Source: Apis mellifera (taxonomy: Eukaryota; Arthropoda; Insecta; Hymenoptera; Apidae). Taken from it: a DNA stretch of 64,000 bases. Shown here one piece after another: positions 46,601 to 60,648 of the stretch. How positions within the stretch are numbered: position 1 is the stretch's first letter; every line of letters begins with the position of its first letter. The stretch is from positions 8,180,135 to 8,244,134 of the forward strand of contig NC_037648.1 of NCBI RefSeq assembly GCF_003254395.2, in the 5' to 3' direction. The notes under the pieces are model-generated. The model was given only the letters and a program-made list of their open reading frames with translations, did no database searches and was not told the origin of the DNA. Position numbers and translations under genes: made by a program.

Positions 46601-47329
46601 AGAAGTATTTTCATTACTTATATAGATATGTCGACTTTTTAAATCGCTTTCAATTTTAATAGAATTTTATCGTGTACGAAGTTAAACTGTCGAAGATAGT
46701 TTAGCAATAGAAATTTCCATTTCCTCTCTTTACTCAAATTTGGTTATTTTTTTCACCATTTTATTCAACGTTTTCCACGAATGACATGTTGATACATGTA
46801 AAAATTTTTCGAAGAAAAAAAATTTTTAATCGCTTGAATATTATAAATTATATTATAAAATTATAACGAATTTCTTCAAATTTAGAAGACAATTTAATTA
46901 ATCTGAAAATTATATCAATTTATTTGGAAATAAACTTATTTATAAATAAATTTAATATTTATGATTAAATTTAATAATTTAATATTTAGAATTGTCTTAA
47001 TTTTAATATTAAGTTAATTATAATTTTAATATTTTTATACATATCATTTTAATCATTTTAATCTTATCATATAATTTTATATTATGATTTAGTAATTGTA
47101 TTATTGATTTTGTTATTAAACTATCAATATAGAAAATAAAAAAGAAGCAAATTGTTCACAAATTTCAAATATTTATTCAATTAAATGCATTAATCAATAC
47201 AACTTTTTTAATAAAAATTATGAAATGAACACTTTTCAAAAATTTATAGAAAAACAGTAAAATAAAACACTAAATTGTAACAATTTTTATCTCAATTAAA
47301 AAAGTTATACATATAAATTCAAACTGTCG
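34681..47329. other. A+T-rich non-coding DNA
   Basis: No supported gene. Blocks of higher complexity, possibly regulatory, lie at about 37010-37560, 40360-40590, 41640-42010 and 45070-45260. Short repeats include five copies of TTAAC at 38652-38679, a direct repeat of about 20 bases at 36602-36655, and a duplicated ttataaagcatta-like segment at 42380-42440. Open frames of 60-75 codons are rich in Ile, Phe, Tyr, Lys and Asn and look random. Confidence 0.6.
38652..38679. repeat. Pentanucleotide TTAAC repeat
   Basis: About 5.5 perfect copies of the unit TTAAC. It is not the insect telomeric TTAGG unit. Confidence 0.9.
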
Positions 47330-50300
47330 AAAATTGTGTTTTACGTGAATTTCGAAAATATAAAAGTTATCAGAGTGCGAATTTCTTTAATCGATTATAA
47401 AGTACTAGATGTAAATTCATTCGGCTTAATACAGATCCTACTAGTATACTTGCTCTTCTTTGTAGATTAAAACTAAAATGTTGGTATTCCGGATGAAAAT
47501 CGAATTTACTCAGGAAGCTTAACCGCAATCGAGATGATTCGAATCGTTTTAACGATTACTCCCGCCGGAATCCAATAACAGTAGATCAATATCCGCAGAA
47601 AAAAAGGAAAATACTAATAAGAAAATGTAAAGATTCTCTATTATTACAATTAAGATTTAAGAAATTTATACAATATTTACGAAATTTATGCAATATTTAC
47701 GCGATAATATAAATTTATTAAATTTATGCAATAATCGTAATAAAAAAAAATATTCCAGATATAATAATAATATTAATTTATTAATCCATGAAACATTTTC
47801 TGAAATAGTTGCAAATAACTTTTATAAAGAAATCTTATTGAAATCAAGAAATTGATATGTTCTCAATTTCCTGAACGTATTCAGAAAATGGAGAAGCTAT
47901 GCCCTTGAGCATTTCTATTATTTCTAAGAAAATAAATATAACTCGGAAATTTCTGTCTATGCATATAATTTTATACACGATGGAAAAATGTCGAGATATT
48001 GAACGAAATCGATTTCGAATTGCGAACATGTAATTCTCTCAAATTTACTATTATGGAAAACGATATTACATAACATTGTTAAATTTCTAGAATATTAGAA
48101 CAGACATATATATATATATTTTCGTGAATGAATGAAATTGTAATCCTTCTTCATACAAACAATCGAATTCGTAACATTCATTGATCTATAATAAATCCAA
48201 ATAGAATTCATTTGGAAAGGATTAAATAAATTTGCAAAAATATCTCTATTCTTGGAAAAAATTTTAATCTTTCATATAAATGATACCATTTTTCATTTTA
48301 AAAGAAAATTATATTTGTTTGATATTAATCAAACGAAATAGTATGAAGGAAGTAAATGGAAAATTTAAAGAGTAATTCTAAAAATTAAAACGAACACAAA
48401 AATTGATATTTAAAAATGTCAGATTGATATTTAAAATTCATTTATTTTTATGCAAATATATATTTTTCGTATTACATACGTTTTTGTATATTTTGTATAA
48501 ATGGTATAAATATTCGATTATATTTATTTAAAAATTACGAAATCCATAAAATCGAACGATTAATAAAATCATTATAAACAATATTTTTTTAAAAATAAAA
48601 AAATATCTATCGTAATTTACTTCAAGGTTGGATTAAATTGTATTAAAATTAGGAAAATTTTAAATCATTATAACTTCAAAGATAATTTTTGATTAACAAA
48701 AGATTATTAGACTTCTTGTCTTTTAAAATGTTTTTTTATTCATCTCGGATTTATAATTTCCGAGATATCATCGTGTGAAGAAAAGAGAAATTTTTAACTG
48801 TTTATTATTTCTATCCTTGCTTCGGATCTTTCGCTCGCATCTCGTCTCATTGACCTATCTCAAATTCCAGACGAGCGACAGACATAATTCCTTGAAGAAC
48901 AAAGTTCACGTTTTCAAGGAAAAAATATCATGGATTCATTCATAATTTAAATTTTTTATAGATATTATGATATAATATATCATTTATATCTCGGCAACGA
49001 ATTGAGATATCGAGATAAAACAAAATATGACTTCAAGGTTATATTGCCTTTAATTTTTGAATAGATTTCGATATCAAATTTTTCAATTTTTTTTTTCTAC
49101 AGAAAAAAATCGAAGTTTTGTTTGGTTGCAATGATTTATTTTCGTGAAATAAATTATAAAGAGATATAAGTAATATCTTATGTACATAATATAGTGTATT
49201 ATGGATTTTTTGTATATTAATTAAATATGTTTTCAGTTATATAAAAAATCTTACATAAAAAGTGTAATAACAAATAATTTAATTTTACAATAATGAAGCG
49301 AGACAAAAATAATTATATAATAGATAAATATGTATTATAAATATTATACAAATCAGAAAGTTATGAATAATAAAATGAATTATAAAAAGAATAATGGAAT
49401 TACATTATATATAATAGGAAAATAAAGTATGATGTGAGAAAATTTATTGTTATAATTGTATTTATAATATCCTATATTATATTTTCATATTTAAATGAAT
49501 TACAAAGAATATAAATAATGATATCTCTTATTATTTTTTTTCTATTCTTGTTTCTTTCTTGTTTTAATTTCATACAATTTGAACGTACAAAAGAATGTAG
49601 GTTTTTCGAAAAATATTCTGTAAATAATCACAATGAAAAAGTGAATTCAATCAAATTAAAACTTGAAAGTTATAATTTTTTTATTTGAAATATTTGATAT
49701 AAATGTTTATCAATATATTCATCTAATATAAATTTCAAATTGTTTATAAATAATAAATAATAAATAAGCACATGTTACAGAATCAACTTTCTTATCCCAT
49801 AAATATATTAACTTTACATCTATCCTTTACATTTTCTTTTAAAATTTAAAATACTTAAATTATTAATATTAAAACAATATATTGTAAATATTTATTTTAT
49901 TTAAAGAAAAAAATATATACGAATAAACGAAATGGATTGACGAAAAGACTAAAGAAAGATAAAGTAGTCGAAATATCTCATGAAAAAGATAAATTTGAAT
50001 AGATTCGAATATTTATGGATGAAAGCTACGAAAGGAAAGAGGATAAAATTGATTGGATGATATGTTGATATATGTATATATAAGATATATGTGTATACAT
50101 TGACGAAATAAAGAAAAAAACAATGTAATATGATCACCTGCCATTATTTATTCTAGATTTATATTGATACAAGAAAAAACGATTGGAATATGTTGATTAT
50201 AAAGGAACAAGAAAACAGAATATTGTGATAAAAAAGCGGACAGTATATGAAAAATTTATTTCCATTTAAGAATTTGCTAATATTATTTATTTTATGTATT

Positions 50301-50952
50301 TTCTCAGTTATTTTTTAATAAGGAATATTCGTCTAATACTGATACTGAGAAAATAAATGCAATTTAAAATAATTGAGAATGATTTTTTTTCAATGTACAT
50401 AAATATGAAATTGTGTTTATTTTTTATTTTTCAATTTTCGTTTTCATTGAAAAATTAAATAAGTATACACATTTTTTTTAAATTTTTTGATTTTTAATAA
50501 CAAATTATGAAAATTCAATTTTATTAAATGAAAAATAATGTTATTATTATCATTATATACATATACAAATAAAAAATATATGCATACGTTATTATTTTTA
50601 ATGAAATATTTTTTTTATCGTGCCCTATTTTATTTTCATAATATAAAATTCTTATCATTATATCATATAAAAATATTAATAAATAATAAGAAATGTAATA
50701 TATTCTATAATAAATACAATTTATAATCATTCTGAAGGAAAAATATTTACAATTATAATAATTTCGAATGTATAGATTATATATAAGAAATTAAAAATAA
50801 ATCTTTAAAATGTATAAAAAATGAAAATGTATTAAAATTGAAATGAATTTACTTTGACTGTACTTGTTTTTTATCTTTTTGTATTTATTCGTTTGTTCTG
50901 AACAATTTTATTTTTTTATTTCATTTCATTTCTGTTGAAAAGATTCAAATTT

Positions 50953-50989
50953 TGAGAAAAGAGAGAGAGAGAGAAAGAGAGAGAAAGAC
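50953..50989. repeat. GA-rich polypurine microsatellite
   Basis: Interrupted run of GA dinucleotides with occasional extra A. Such tracts can bind GAGA-type factors, but nothing else here supports that. Confidence 0.85.
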
Positions 50990-53900
50990 ATGATATACTT
51001 TTATTAACAACGAGATATTAAGATATTATAATCGATAGTATGAATTATTAGATACAGATTAATTTTAATATAAATTATTACAGATTAACATCACGAAGTG
51101 AGATTTTTATCTATTATTGAAGGAATTAATTCAAAATCTTTAATAGAAATAACATTGAAAAGCAAAATGATTTTGAAATCACTATTTTAAATTACTACTA
51201 CTTTAAATTATCTGTTACTTTAAATTTACATATTATTCCAATTATTTCAATTTGTATAAATATCTTATCATTGAATTTAATTTGAAATAAACACTGAAAT
51301 AAAGATTTATTTTATTTTTAAATAATTTTTTCTTTGAAATATCAGTTCATGAGTTTTTCCTCTTAAAAGAAAAAATAAGTATTTAAAGTTTTAATCATAC
51401 TTTTACATTATATTACTTTACATATTTAATCATGTTGTTTTAAAAAAAGAATAATATTGTTCATTTTTAATCATTACTTCTTTTTTTTTTATTTTTCTTT
51501 CTTCTTAAAAAGAAAAAAATAAATGAAATAAAAATAATTGATTCATCCAATTACAAAAGTACAAATATTTTTTCTTTTTTGATAAAATTCTTTACTGTCT
51601 AGATTCATTTAATTAATTTTCATACTGCGTTATAAATAATTTTCGTACTGCGAATAAATAATCTGCATTAATAATATTGAAATTTCTTTACTGATCTGAC
51701 ATTTTTAATTTACAATTTAAAAAAATTTTTAAGTATTTATTAATTATTATTATTTATCAATAATATTATGTTACAGAATCTCAGGATTAATTGAGTAAAA
51801 ACATTTTATAATATCGATAAATATTTGAAGAAAGAAAATTCAACAATAAAATATTACTTTGACTGTCGATGAAAATGAAAAGGCCAATTAATTTTTTTTT
51901 AATTATTACTTGACCCAAATGCTTTTTAATAATTTTATCAATTTTTTTATAATTTATAATAATGAAACATCCTACAATACTTTTGTTTTCTCTCATAATA
52001 TATCAAACAATAATAATTTTTGATAAAAATAAAGTATTAAATCATATTTTTAAAAAATGGATAAAGATTTAATGAATAAAAAAAATACTAAAGCTTCGTT
52101 ATATCAAATAATGAAAATAACAATAAAATTTTATAAATATTTATATCGAGATTTATAGCTTTAATATTTTTTATTCGCAATAGATATTAAATCACTGGTA
52201 TTTTATATATCTATATACAGACATCTAAAAATAAATAAATATATATTAAAATAAAAAATGAAATGAATAATAAAATATAATAAAATAAATGTTACAATAA
52301 TTATAAAAATATTTTTGATGATTTTTTAAATTGTGAATCTGTTATTTTAGTATAGTCATTGTATAAAAAATATCGAAAAAGTAAAAACTAACAAGCAGTC
52401 ATATAATTTATATAATTACACTATATATTTTAATAAAAAATGCAATTAAAAAGCAAGAGATTTCGAACGACGAATTCTAATGGGATTTTTCAATCAATGT
52501 CGAACTCGTCATTTTCCAATTCATTGATTGCACAAATATTTGCTAAATAAATTTTCAATGATGGCAATCAAATTATCACATTCTGACAAGATAAAAATCG
52601 ACTATGTTCTATTATATTAAATTCACGAAATAAATATATATGTATCTTTTAAATTATGTATAAAAAAAGATTTGATTCCATATTTAAAAATAAATCAAAA
52701 GAAAGAAATAAAATTTATTCGTTTAAAAGTTAATTTTAGTTTTACGTGAGATGGTAGTACGAGATATCTCACTTTATCTCTGTTTTATTTTATCTGATGC
52801 AAACTTAAATTGCTATAATTTAATAAATAAGTCTCAAATTATTTTTGTATATTTATATTTATATTATCTTATATACATAATGAAATAAATTAATTTTTCA
52901 TGCGATATGAGAATAAACAAACATCCATAATTGCATTAGAATGAAATGAGATGAAGCTTCAAAGATCAAATTTCAAGGAGAAAAGATTTAATGAAATATC
53001 CCATTTATGTTATCTGTTTATCATTGATGGGAAATTTTGACATTGATGGATCTATAAAGGGTCGATTCAAGAATTTTTCACAAATCTGTCACTTCCTATC
53101 ATAACACTGTTTCCGTATTATTACATTGCAAGAAGATTTTTTTCCATAAATTAATTTCTAGTATTTCTAGTATTTCTTAATATTAATAAGATAAAATTTA
53201 TTGTGTATACAAATTTAAATATAATTTAGATTTAATTATTATAGATTTAATTATAGATTTAATTATATAAAGTTGAGCTATTTATTATGAATATATCAAT
53301 TAAGTTTTTATAATGAAATTAAATGAAGTATACGATTTAAATTCTGGACATAAAAAAATATAATTATAGATATAATTATATATATATTTAAAAAAAAATA
53401 TTTAATATATATAATTATAAAAATATAGATTTGATTATGAATGTGATTATGTATGCGATTTTGCATATTATGTAAAAATTAAATGTGTAAATTGTAATGT
53501 AATATTTGTATTATAATATTATGTAAAATTTGATTTTACGTTTATGTGTTGCTCAAATAAAAAGATTCTTTTTTTTTTTAAAGATTTATTATTAATAAAA
53601 AAAAGTTATCAGTTATCAGTTATCAAAATTGCAGAAAGCATGCTAAAAATCAACAATTAATAAAATAAAAAATTAATAATACTTATAAAATTGAATTAAA
53701 TTAATCATAATTGATGAAGATTTTACTGGTATTTTTCATGTGAAATAAAACCAATATTTTATTCCACGTATGATACAAAATTTAATATAAAAAATAAAAG
53801 TACTTGCTGTGAATAACATTTTTTCATTCATATTATTTCAAATATAAATTTTCTATTATTAAATTTTCGATTATTTTAGTTTTTTATTTATAGAATAAAA

Positions 53901-54589
53901 AATTGAAATAAATATTATCTTGCAAATCAATTTTATTCAATTTCTCGGATAGATGAATTTCTGTACAACATCCAAGTGAGAAGATAATTGTAAATTTTAA
54001 ATTGAATGAAATAAAAGAGGATCGTATTCTAAATATTATTTAAATAAAATATTAATACTTTACACTTTTCAAAGAAATGAGAAATTTATATAGCAAAAAA
54101 AAATAAAAATCTATTACAAGTATTCTTATAAGTAAATTAAAATTTAAAATAAAATTTTTTCTTTATCTTATATTACAAATTATATTACAAAATTATTGAT
54201 ATTTCAATATAAATATATAAAAAATGACGTATATATAAATATATAAACAATTTATAAGACATAAACAGTCAAATGAATAATTCTTGCAAAATGATAATTT
54301 CCTTTAATTTCAAATCTATTCCAAATTTCTTTATCAAAAATTATGATTTTTCAACATCTCAATATTCAGATATTAAAAGTTTTTTATTATGTATTATAAA
54401 TATTTATCTTATATATTATGAATTTTCATCCTATATAATATTATCTATATTTGTGTTTATACATTCACGAAACAGTTTGACAAATATATTCCATAGACAT
54501 ATTTTATTATTTATAATACTTAGAAATTAAAGAAAAATCTTTAAAGGCAAATAATAATTGATTCTAAAATTAATTTGTAAAGATATGTA

Positions 54590-54830
54590 CACACAAGTTC
54601 TAACAATTGAACAACAAACTCGCGATATACGTAAATCTGTGCCTTAACAAGTGAACTGACAACAAGAAAGATTGAAATTGAAATGGCCTTATTTCCATGT
54701 ACCTCCATGTATCTCCTGCATACTGAAGAACCTTTAACCTTTTCCTTCGAGGACAGGGAAAACATGCATGCAATATATTATCTACCATCTTTATGGAGTG
54801 ATATTTTACCACAAAATTCATATAATGAAT
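54590..54830 (-). other. Complex block with overlapping minus-strand frames, possible repeat fragment
   Basis: Two overlapping minus-strand frames of 73 and 74 codons cover this block. One contains CPRRKRLKVLQYAGDTWRYM, whose composition is much less A+T-driven than random frames nearby. There is no promoter, splice context or recognised domain. A fragment of a dispersed repeat or of an old exon is possible. Confidence 0.25.
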
Positions 54831-55444
54831 GTTTAAATATTCTTCAATTCTCGTGTTTATAATAGAGAATTTTATTTTCTATATTGACAACACATTTATA
54901 TATTATTCATATTTTGATGACTTTGTTTTATAATAAATAATTCTTTTATCAAATTTTTCTTGAATCAAAATTAATAATATTGTAATTTTATTAAGTATAA
55001 TAATAGAATTTAAAAAAATAAAAATTCTTGGAAGCTTGATGAAGTTAATATATAATGATTGATTATTAATTTTAACTTCAATAATTTCTAGTAATAAAAT
55101 TTTAAAATATATAAATATATATGTAAATTAATAGACCAATGATAATCCAGCTGGATTTGAGAATCTTTTAAACAATAAAACATTTTAAATAAATAAATAG
55201 TATATGAAATGAAACTAAATATTAAAATAAAAAAATAAGTTTTAATGATAATTTGAGCTTTATATCTTTTCTTAATTTAATATCTAGTGTTTTTAATGCT
55301 GAATTAGATAATTATCTCTAATTATATTAAATAATAAAATGATAAAAATAAAATTTATATTTATTATATACTATAATTTCTACGATTTTGTAGAAAAGTA
55401 AGCCACAAGCGAGATAGTTTTCTATCTATAGACGAAGAATTGAT

Positions 55445-55515
55445 CGATTGTTAAACTGGAAGTCAAACACAGATTCTTCGGTTGCCAGATTGCCACTGCT
55501 CTACCGAGTGAAATA
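55445..55515 (-). other. tRNA-like fragment (A-box and B-box remnants)
   Basis: On the minus strand, actcggtagagca (ending near 55496) resembles the tRNA D-arm and A box, and tgtttgacttcca (55457-55469) resembles the B box. Spacing of about 30 bases is near normal for a tRNA. The D stem and anticodon stem pair badly, the T stem is weak and no acceptor stem closes, so an intact tRNA is unlikely. A decayed tRNA or tRNA-derived short interspersed element are the options; chance is not excluded. Confidence 0.25.
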
Positions 55516-58500
55516 TTCGGGTCATTAATCGCTATCAGATGTTTTCAAAACTTAATATTCATAAAGCAAATCTATTATATTGAAAAGAAATTGTCAGTTC
55601 AAATTTTTTATTCGAATGAAGAATCTTCTCTTCGATGAATAAATTCAACAAACAATCCCATTTTAATTTTTTGAAGATCAACATTTTAATAAAAAGATGC
55701 TTAAAGGATATTAAATAAAATGAACGATCATAAATCAAAAAACATATACCTGATAATTTCTAATAGAATAAATGTTCTAAAAGATTGATTGTATCTTATT
55801 TTCATCGACGAATACCGATTTATCATCATTTCAATCTTTCTGATGTAGGATAATTCGAGAGATCTTTGAAAATATCTTTAATCTGCGTACAATCAATCGC
55901 AAAAATATTCATCTAATAGTTAATAAGCACAAGTTTTTCAAAAAATCAAAAATAATTCAATATTATCTTCGTTTCTTAAGTATAACTTTATATTAAGATG
56001 AAAAAAGAATTTTATTTATATTTAATTTTAAAAGAAACTTATTAAAATATTTAGAGTTTAGTGATCTATTATACTATTGATCTATTATAAGAAACATTTG
56101 AAATTATATACAAACAATAATAAAAATTGTAAAGTTAATTTCAAAAATATTTTTAGAATGATATACAAACAAATTTTCATTAAAATTTGATTTTTCAAAT
56201 TAGATGAATTTTTTTGTATGAAGATTTTTTGTGATTAACTGTATACAAGAAACATAAATGTCACGTCAGAATATATTGGCGTTTCCGTTTCTGGATATCT
56301 AGGAAAGACAAAGCACTGACCTATCGGATATCACCATCGATAAGCTTATAATCAAATATCTAGGTTATTGAGAAATATACTAAAAATAAAATAAATTCTT
56401 GAATCAAAAATAATCAATATGAAAATGGATTATTTATTCAATGTGAAATACAGAAAAAAAATTATTGTTAAGGATTTTGGTTTACATGATACACAATCGA
56501 AACAAGTATTTTTTAAAAATAGGATTTGCAGTTAATCCGATACGATTTTAAAAAAGCGTTCACATGATTTTATATCTTCACCAAAGCCTTTAATCTTTTT
56601 TTAATCTTTGTCTTTTTATTGAATTTAATTTTTTATTCTATATAACAATTTTTATTATATATATATACGAAGAAATTTATAACTTATTGACTTTTATTTT
56701 TTATTATTAATTGAAATAATAAAACATAAATAAATAAATCACTTAAAAATAATTTGTTTCTCAAATAAGATTAATTTGAAAACAATTTTCTTTCAAAAAA
56801 ATTTAACTCCATTCAAACAATCACAGAAGAAGAATGGAATAAATTTTAAGTTATGATAAAAAAAACTTTAAAGTAATTATTTATTTTCTTCATTAGTTAG
56901 TTTTATTAAAATAATAAGAAATATCGGATAAATTTCAATCTTCTCGATGAAATTAAAAAATATTTTTCAATAAATGTGACAATATTTATTTTCAATTTAA
57001 GCTATATTGTTTCTGTGATATTTTTATGCATGCAAGATATTAAATTTTAATTCAACGAATGATATATGCATTTTAAAATCGTAACAATTGATTCTCTTTA
57101 AAAAAAGAATTTTTGCTTTCAATATTTTTCATATTTCAATATGAATATTTGAAAAATAAATTGTGTTCGTAAAATTTTAAAAACTATCCTTAATAATTAT
57201 CACTTTTTCATCCATTGACTTTTTTCAAATTTACTTTTCAATAATTATTTTTTTTCCTTTTTCTTTTTATTCATAAAAAATAAACTTCATATTTTTATTT
57301 TAAATAATAATTTTGATCATTCGAAATGTATGCGTATTTTTTCTTTTTTTTTTTCTTTTTTTCTTTCTTTACATAGTAAAAATATTTATACAGGAAAAAA
57401 AAAACAAGACAGGTTTCAATCGTTTTTGTTCGCTGCATTTCATTCATGATTTTCGAATGAAAAATTAGCTGTTTAATCTCGTATAATTTACGTATATATT
57501 AAATATCGGATTTATCTGAAGCCGAAATGAATTATTTAGAATTTAAATAATTATTCAAAATTCTTTTGTTATTCTTGAAGTTAATTGCAAAATTTAAAAA
57601 AACCCTAAAAATAGATTTTGTCTATCTAAAAAGATAACCCTAAAGAATTAAATTTATGATTGAATTACTTAAAAAAAAAATAATATTTTTATATAACATA
57701 TAAAAAATAATAAAAATAATCAAATGATAAAACTAATAATGAAATACTTATATGCATGTATACGCATAATAATTAAAAAAAATTATATTTCAATTATTGT
57801 GAATAATTAATAATTTCTTTCACTGTTAATAATATTTATATAAAATTATCGTTATAAATTAAGAATATAAATAATAAATCAGAAAGTAATTATTTATTTA
57901 TAATATAATGAAATGTCATTTTAAATAAACATTATATGCATAATATATAACAATGTTAATATATTAATATGATATATTCGTGTGGTAATATATTATTCAT
58001 TTTGTAATTTATCTATATGATATCATGAAATTTAGTATTTATAGAAATATTATCTTTATAAATAAAATTCATATTTTGAGTTATGTGAAACATGAAGTTA
58101 TGTATTTATGTATTGAATGCCGTCAATATTTTTATCTTTTCGTAAAAAAAAAATTATGTAAATTAAATATGTACATATTTTCAAACAATAAAAATTCATT
58201 TGACCATATTTTAATTTTTTCAACTACTTCAACATTTTAAAAACGTATGGTTTCAAATATTGAATTCATTCATGAAAATAAAAAAAAATATGTATTAAAT
58301 GATAATATGATAATTTAATTATGATAAATAAACACATTAACTTCTATCAATTATTTTTTTAAAAGCAAAAACATATTCAAAAATTCACAAATAAATATAT
58401 TAAATTATTAACAATAATTTTTCACTAATATCTCGTAAAGATATTATATATGTTGTATATAATTTTTCATTTTTCTTTATAATATAATATGTTTCATAAA

Positions 58501-60160
58501 ATATATTTTTAATCTTCGATATTATTTCTGATCTGATATTTAATATTACAAACATAAATTTTATGAGCAATAAAAAATTAAATTAATCAAAATTAATTAT
58601 TTAGTTTCTGAAAACTTATAACATTAATCATACATTTTGGTTCTAAAATTTTTCAAAAAATATCAATCTGACTTCTTTATAACTCAATTATTTACATATA
58701 ATTATTATTATTAATAGAAATTATTTTTATTTAAAAAGAAATAAGATCTTCTAATTATTGCATATGTATATTATTTTTATCATGAATAATTTTTATTATT
58801 AAATTTAATATTAATATCTATAATATATAATTAACGAATAATTAAATCTTTTCTTTGAACGAATGAAACATTAAAGGAAACCAAATTTCAAACTAATTAA
58901 AATTAACAGCTAATTAAAATTATCATTGTTGTTTACAAATGAGCACAAGTACATGAAATTAACAAAGAAATTCTTAAATTAAATTTCCAGAATATTATTT
59001 CTAGAATATTAAATGAACATCTTGCATTTTAATTATATTCGAATTACTCGACCACATTCTATTCTATTCTCATCTCAATTAAAAATGGAATTTCGCTATA
59101 TCTCCTCTTTTCTTTTTTTTTTGTTTTCTCTTCTTCTAATTCGACATAAATGAGATCATACCAATAAAATCTTATCGACAACAGAAAGCTCTGTTAATCA
59201 GGATTTTGTTTGAAAACTGCGTTGAATTTCCACGTAGATACGTGTCGATAAAAAGCGAGCGTGAAAAAGACAAGCTATTCGATTTTAACACGATAGAAGA
59301 TGAAAGAGATTTCCACTCAACGTAGAAAATAGTGAAATAATTGAAAATTCGCGTACAATAGTTAATCACGATGGTATATAGGTTTTACCATTCCAGTGAA
59401 ATTGAAAAGAGCAAGAGCTTGAACATTCAAATTTAATTAATATTCAATATATTGCCTTTGCCAATCCTTTATACAAAATATCACGTGTATATCACAATTT
59501 TGATTGTATTTTTATATCTTCTAATTTATTCATCGATGTGCTGATAATTTTTTGCAAGTTGAATCTCTAAAAAAATATAGTATATCTATCTAACAAGTTT
59601 AAGAATTTCCTAATAATTTTAAATTTTATTTAACAATTTAAATATTATATTCATTTTGATTATGATAATCCAACGCATAATGTGCAGTTCATTAAACTGT
59701 TTTTCGAAATAACAAAATCATTCAAAAAGATAAATATCTTTAATTGAAGTGATAAGATCCGTATTATTCTCGTGCTTCGAAAACGTCTCGATGCCAACTA
59801 TAATATCAAAAGATATGCAAATATGTAGATTTCAATTGAAACATTCGGCATTGATCTTTGAAAGTATGTAAAAGATAAATAACATTCCGTTTCTTTAATA
59901 TTAACTCATGTCTGAAACATCATATAATATTTAATATTTCTTTTATCTCCACCTTCGAAAAGTGTTTGGAAAGTGTTTCACGAATATATTAACATCTTAT
60001 CTCAATATATATCGATCAAATAAAAACATGTTGTGTCAAGCATCGTTTAAGGCCTTGATGAGCCTTAAACCATTTCTCATTTTAAAAAGACCTTGATTAC
60101 ATATCAAAGTGGACCTAATCTGTATATCCAGTCCCAAAACTTTTCAGAAGAGCGGACAAT
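55516..60160. other. A+T-rich DNA upstream of the neuropeptide receptor
   Basis: No coding exon is supported. A long pyrimidine tract lies at 57336-57370, and blocks of greater complexity at 56240-56350, 59150-59400 and 59740-60160. The last of these may hold the receptor promoter or an upstream non-coding exon. Confidence 0.6.
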
Positions 60161-60170
60161 GGCGTAACTC

Positions 60171-60210
60171 TATAATTCAAACGAAATTGGTCGTTTCAAC
60201 TCCTCTCAGT
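60171..60210 (+). promoter_or_regulatory. Possible core promoter of the receptor gene
   Basis: TATAAT at 60171-60176 and the arthropod initiator TCAGT at 60206-60210 lie on the same strand, but the 37-base spacing from TATA to the initiator A is longer than usual. An alternative is that the transcript starts farther upstream and the tract TGTTTTCAG ending at 60253 is the acceptor of a 5' UTR intron. Confidence 0.3.
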
Positions 60211-60259
60211 CCGCAAATCGATCCCTAACTTTCCGAATAAATCCTGTTTTCAGATCAGA

Positions 60260-60283
60260 ATGCAACGCGAGGGATCACGATAA
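60260..60283 (+). promoter_or_regulatory. Upstream open reading frame in the receptor leader
   Basis: ATG 60260 opens a 7-codon frame (MQRER-type: Met-Gln-Arg-Glu-Gly-Ser-Arg) ending at TAA 60281-60283, two bases before the main ATG at 60286. Both ATGs have A at -3. It lies downstream of the possible acceptor at 60253, so it should be present in either leader. Such an adjacent upstream frame could limit receptor translation; that is inference. Confidence 0.5.
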
Positions 60284-60285
60284 GC

Positions 60286-60648
60286 ATGAACAACGAAACG
60301 AATGGCTCGTTGGATGGTCCGACGGGCTACAAATTAAATCTTACAAATCCAGACGATTGCAACTATTTCGAATCCCAGAGCATCTTCTCCACAAACTGGT
60401 TTCGCGGTATCATTTATTTCGTGTATAGCACGGTATTCGTGGTCGCGTTAACAGGAAACGGCCTGGTCTGTTACGTGGTGCATAGCAGCCCCCGAATGAA
60501 GACCGTCACCAACTTCTTCATTGTGAACCTCGCTCTGGGAGACATTCTGATAGCGTTGTTCTGCGTTCCAACCAGCTCCATCAGTACACTGATACTGCAA
60601 TATTGGCCGTTTGGTCCGGAACTCTGTCCAACTGTTATTTATTTGCAG
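60286..60648 (+). CDS. RYa-R: RYamide-type neuropeptide receptor (class A GPCR), first coding exon
   Basis: This exon encodes 121 residues of a plasma-membrane receptor that would bind a neuropeptide and signal through G proteins. The extracellular N-terminus has sequons NET (residue 3), NGS (6) and NLT (18). TM1 spans about 41-65 with the GN motif at 57-58. The first intracellular loop is HSSPRMKTVTN. TM2 spans about 76-98 with LALGD, Asp86 being the conserved sodium-site position 2.50. The loop has LQYWPFG, and Cys114 is the conserved disulfide Cys at the start of TM3. SSPRM-TVTNFFI plus LILQYWPFG points to RYamide (NPY-like, Drosophila CG5811) receptors; SIFamide or allatotropin receptors are the alternatives. 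The exon ends after YLQ at CAG/GTGCGT in phase 0. Reading past the donor reaches a stop at 60705, which is intronic. Confidence 0.85.

Larger units (their letters stand above)
47330..55430. other. A+T-rich non-coding DNA
   Basis: No supported gene. A more complex block at 47330-47600 includes a ccgccgg-containing segment, and another lies at 48750-48930; both could be conserved regulatory DNA. A purine (GA-rich) tract lies at 50953-50989, three copies of AGTTATC at 53604-53624, and three copies of an atagatttaatt-like unit at 53227-53268. A block at 54590-54790 is described separately. Confidence 0.6.
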
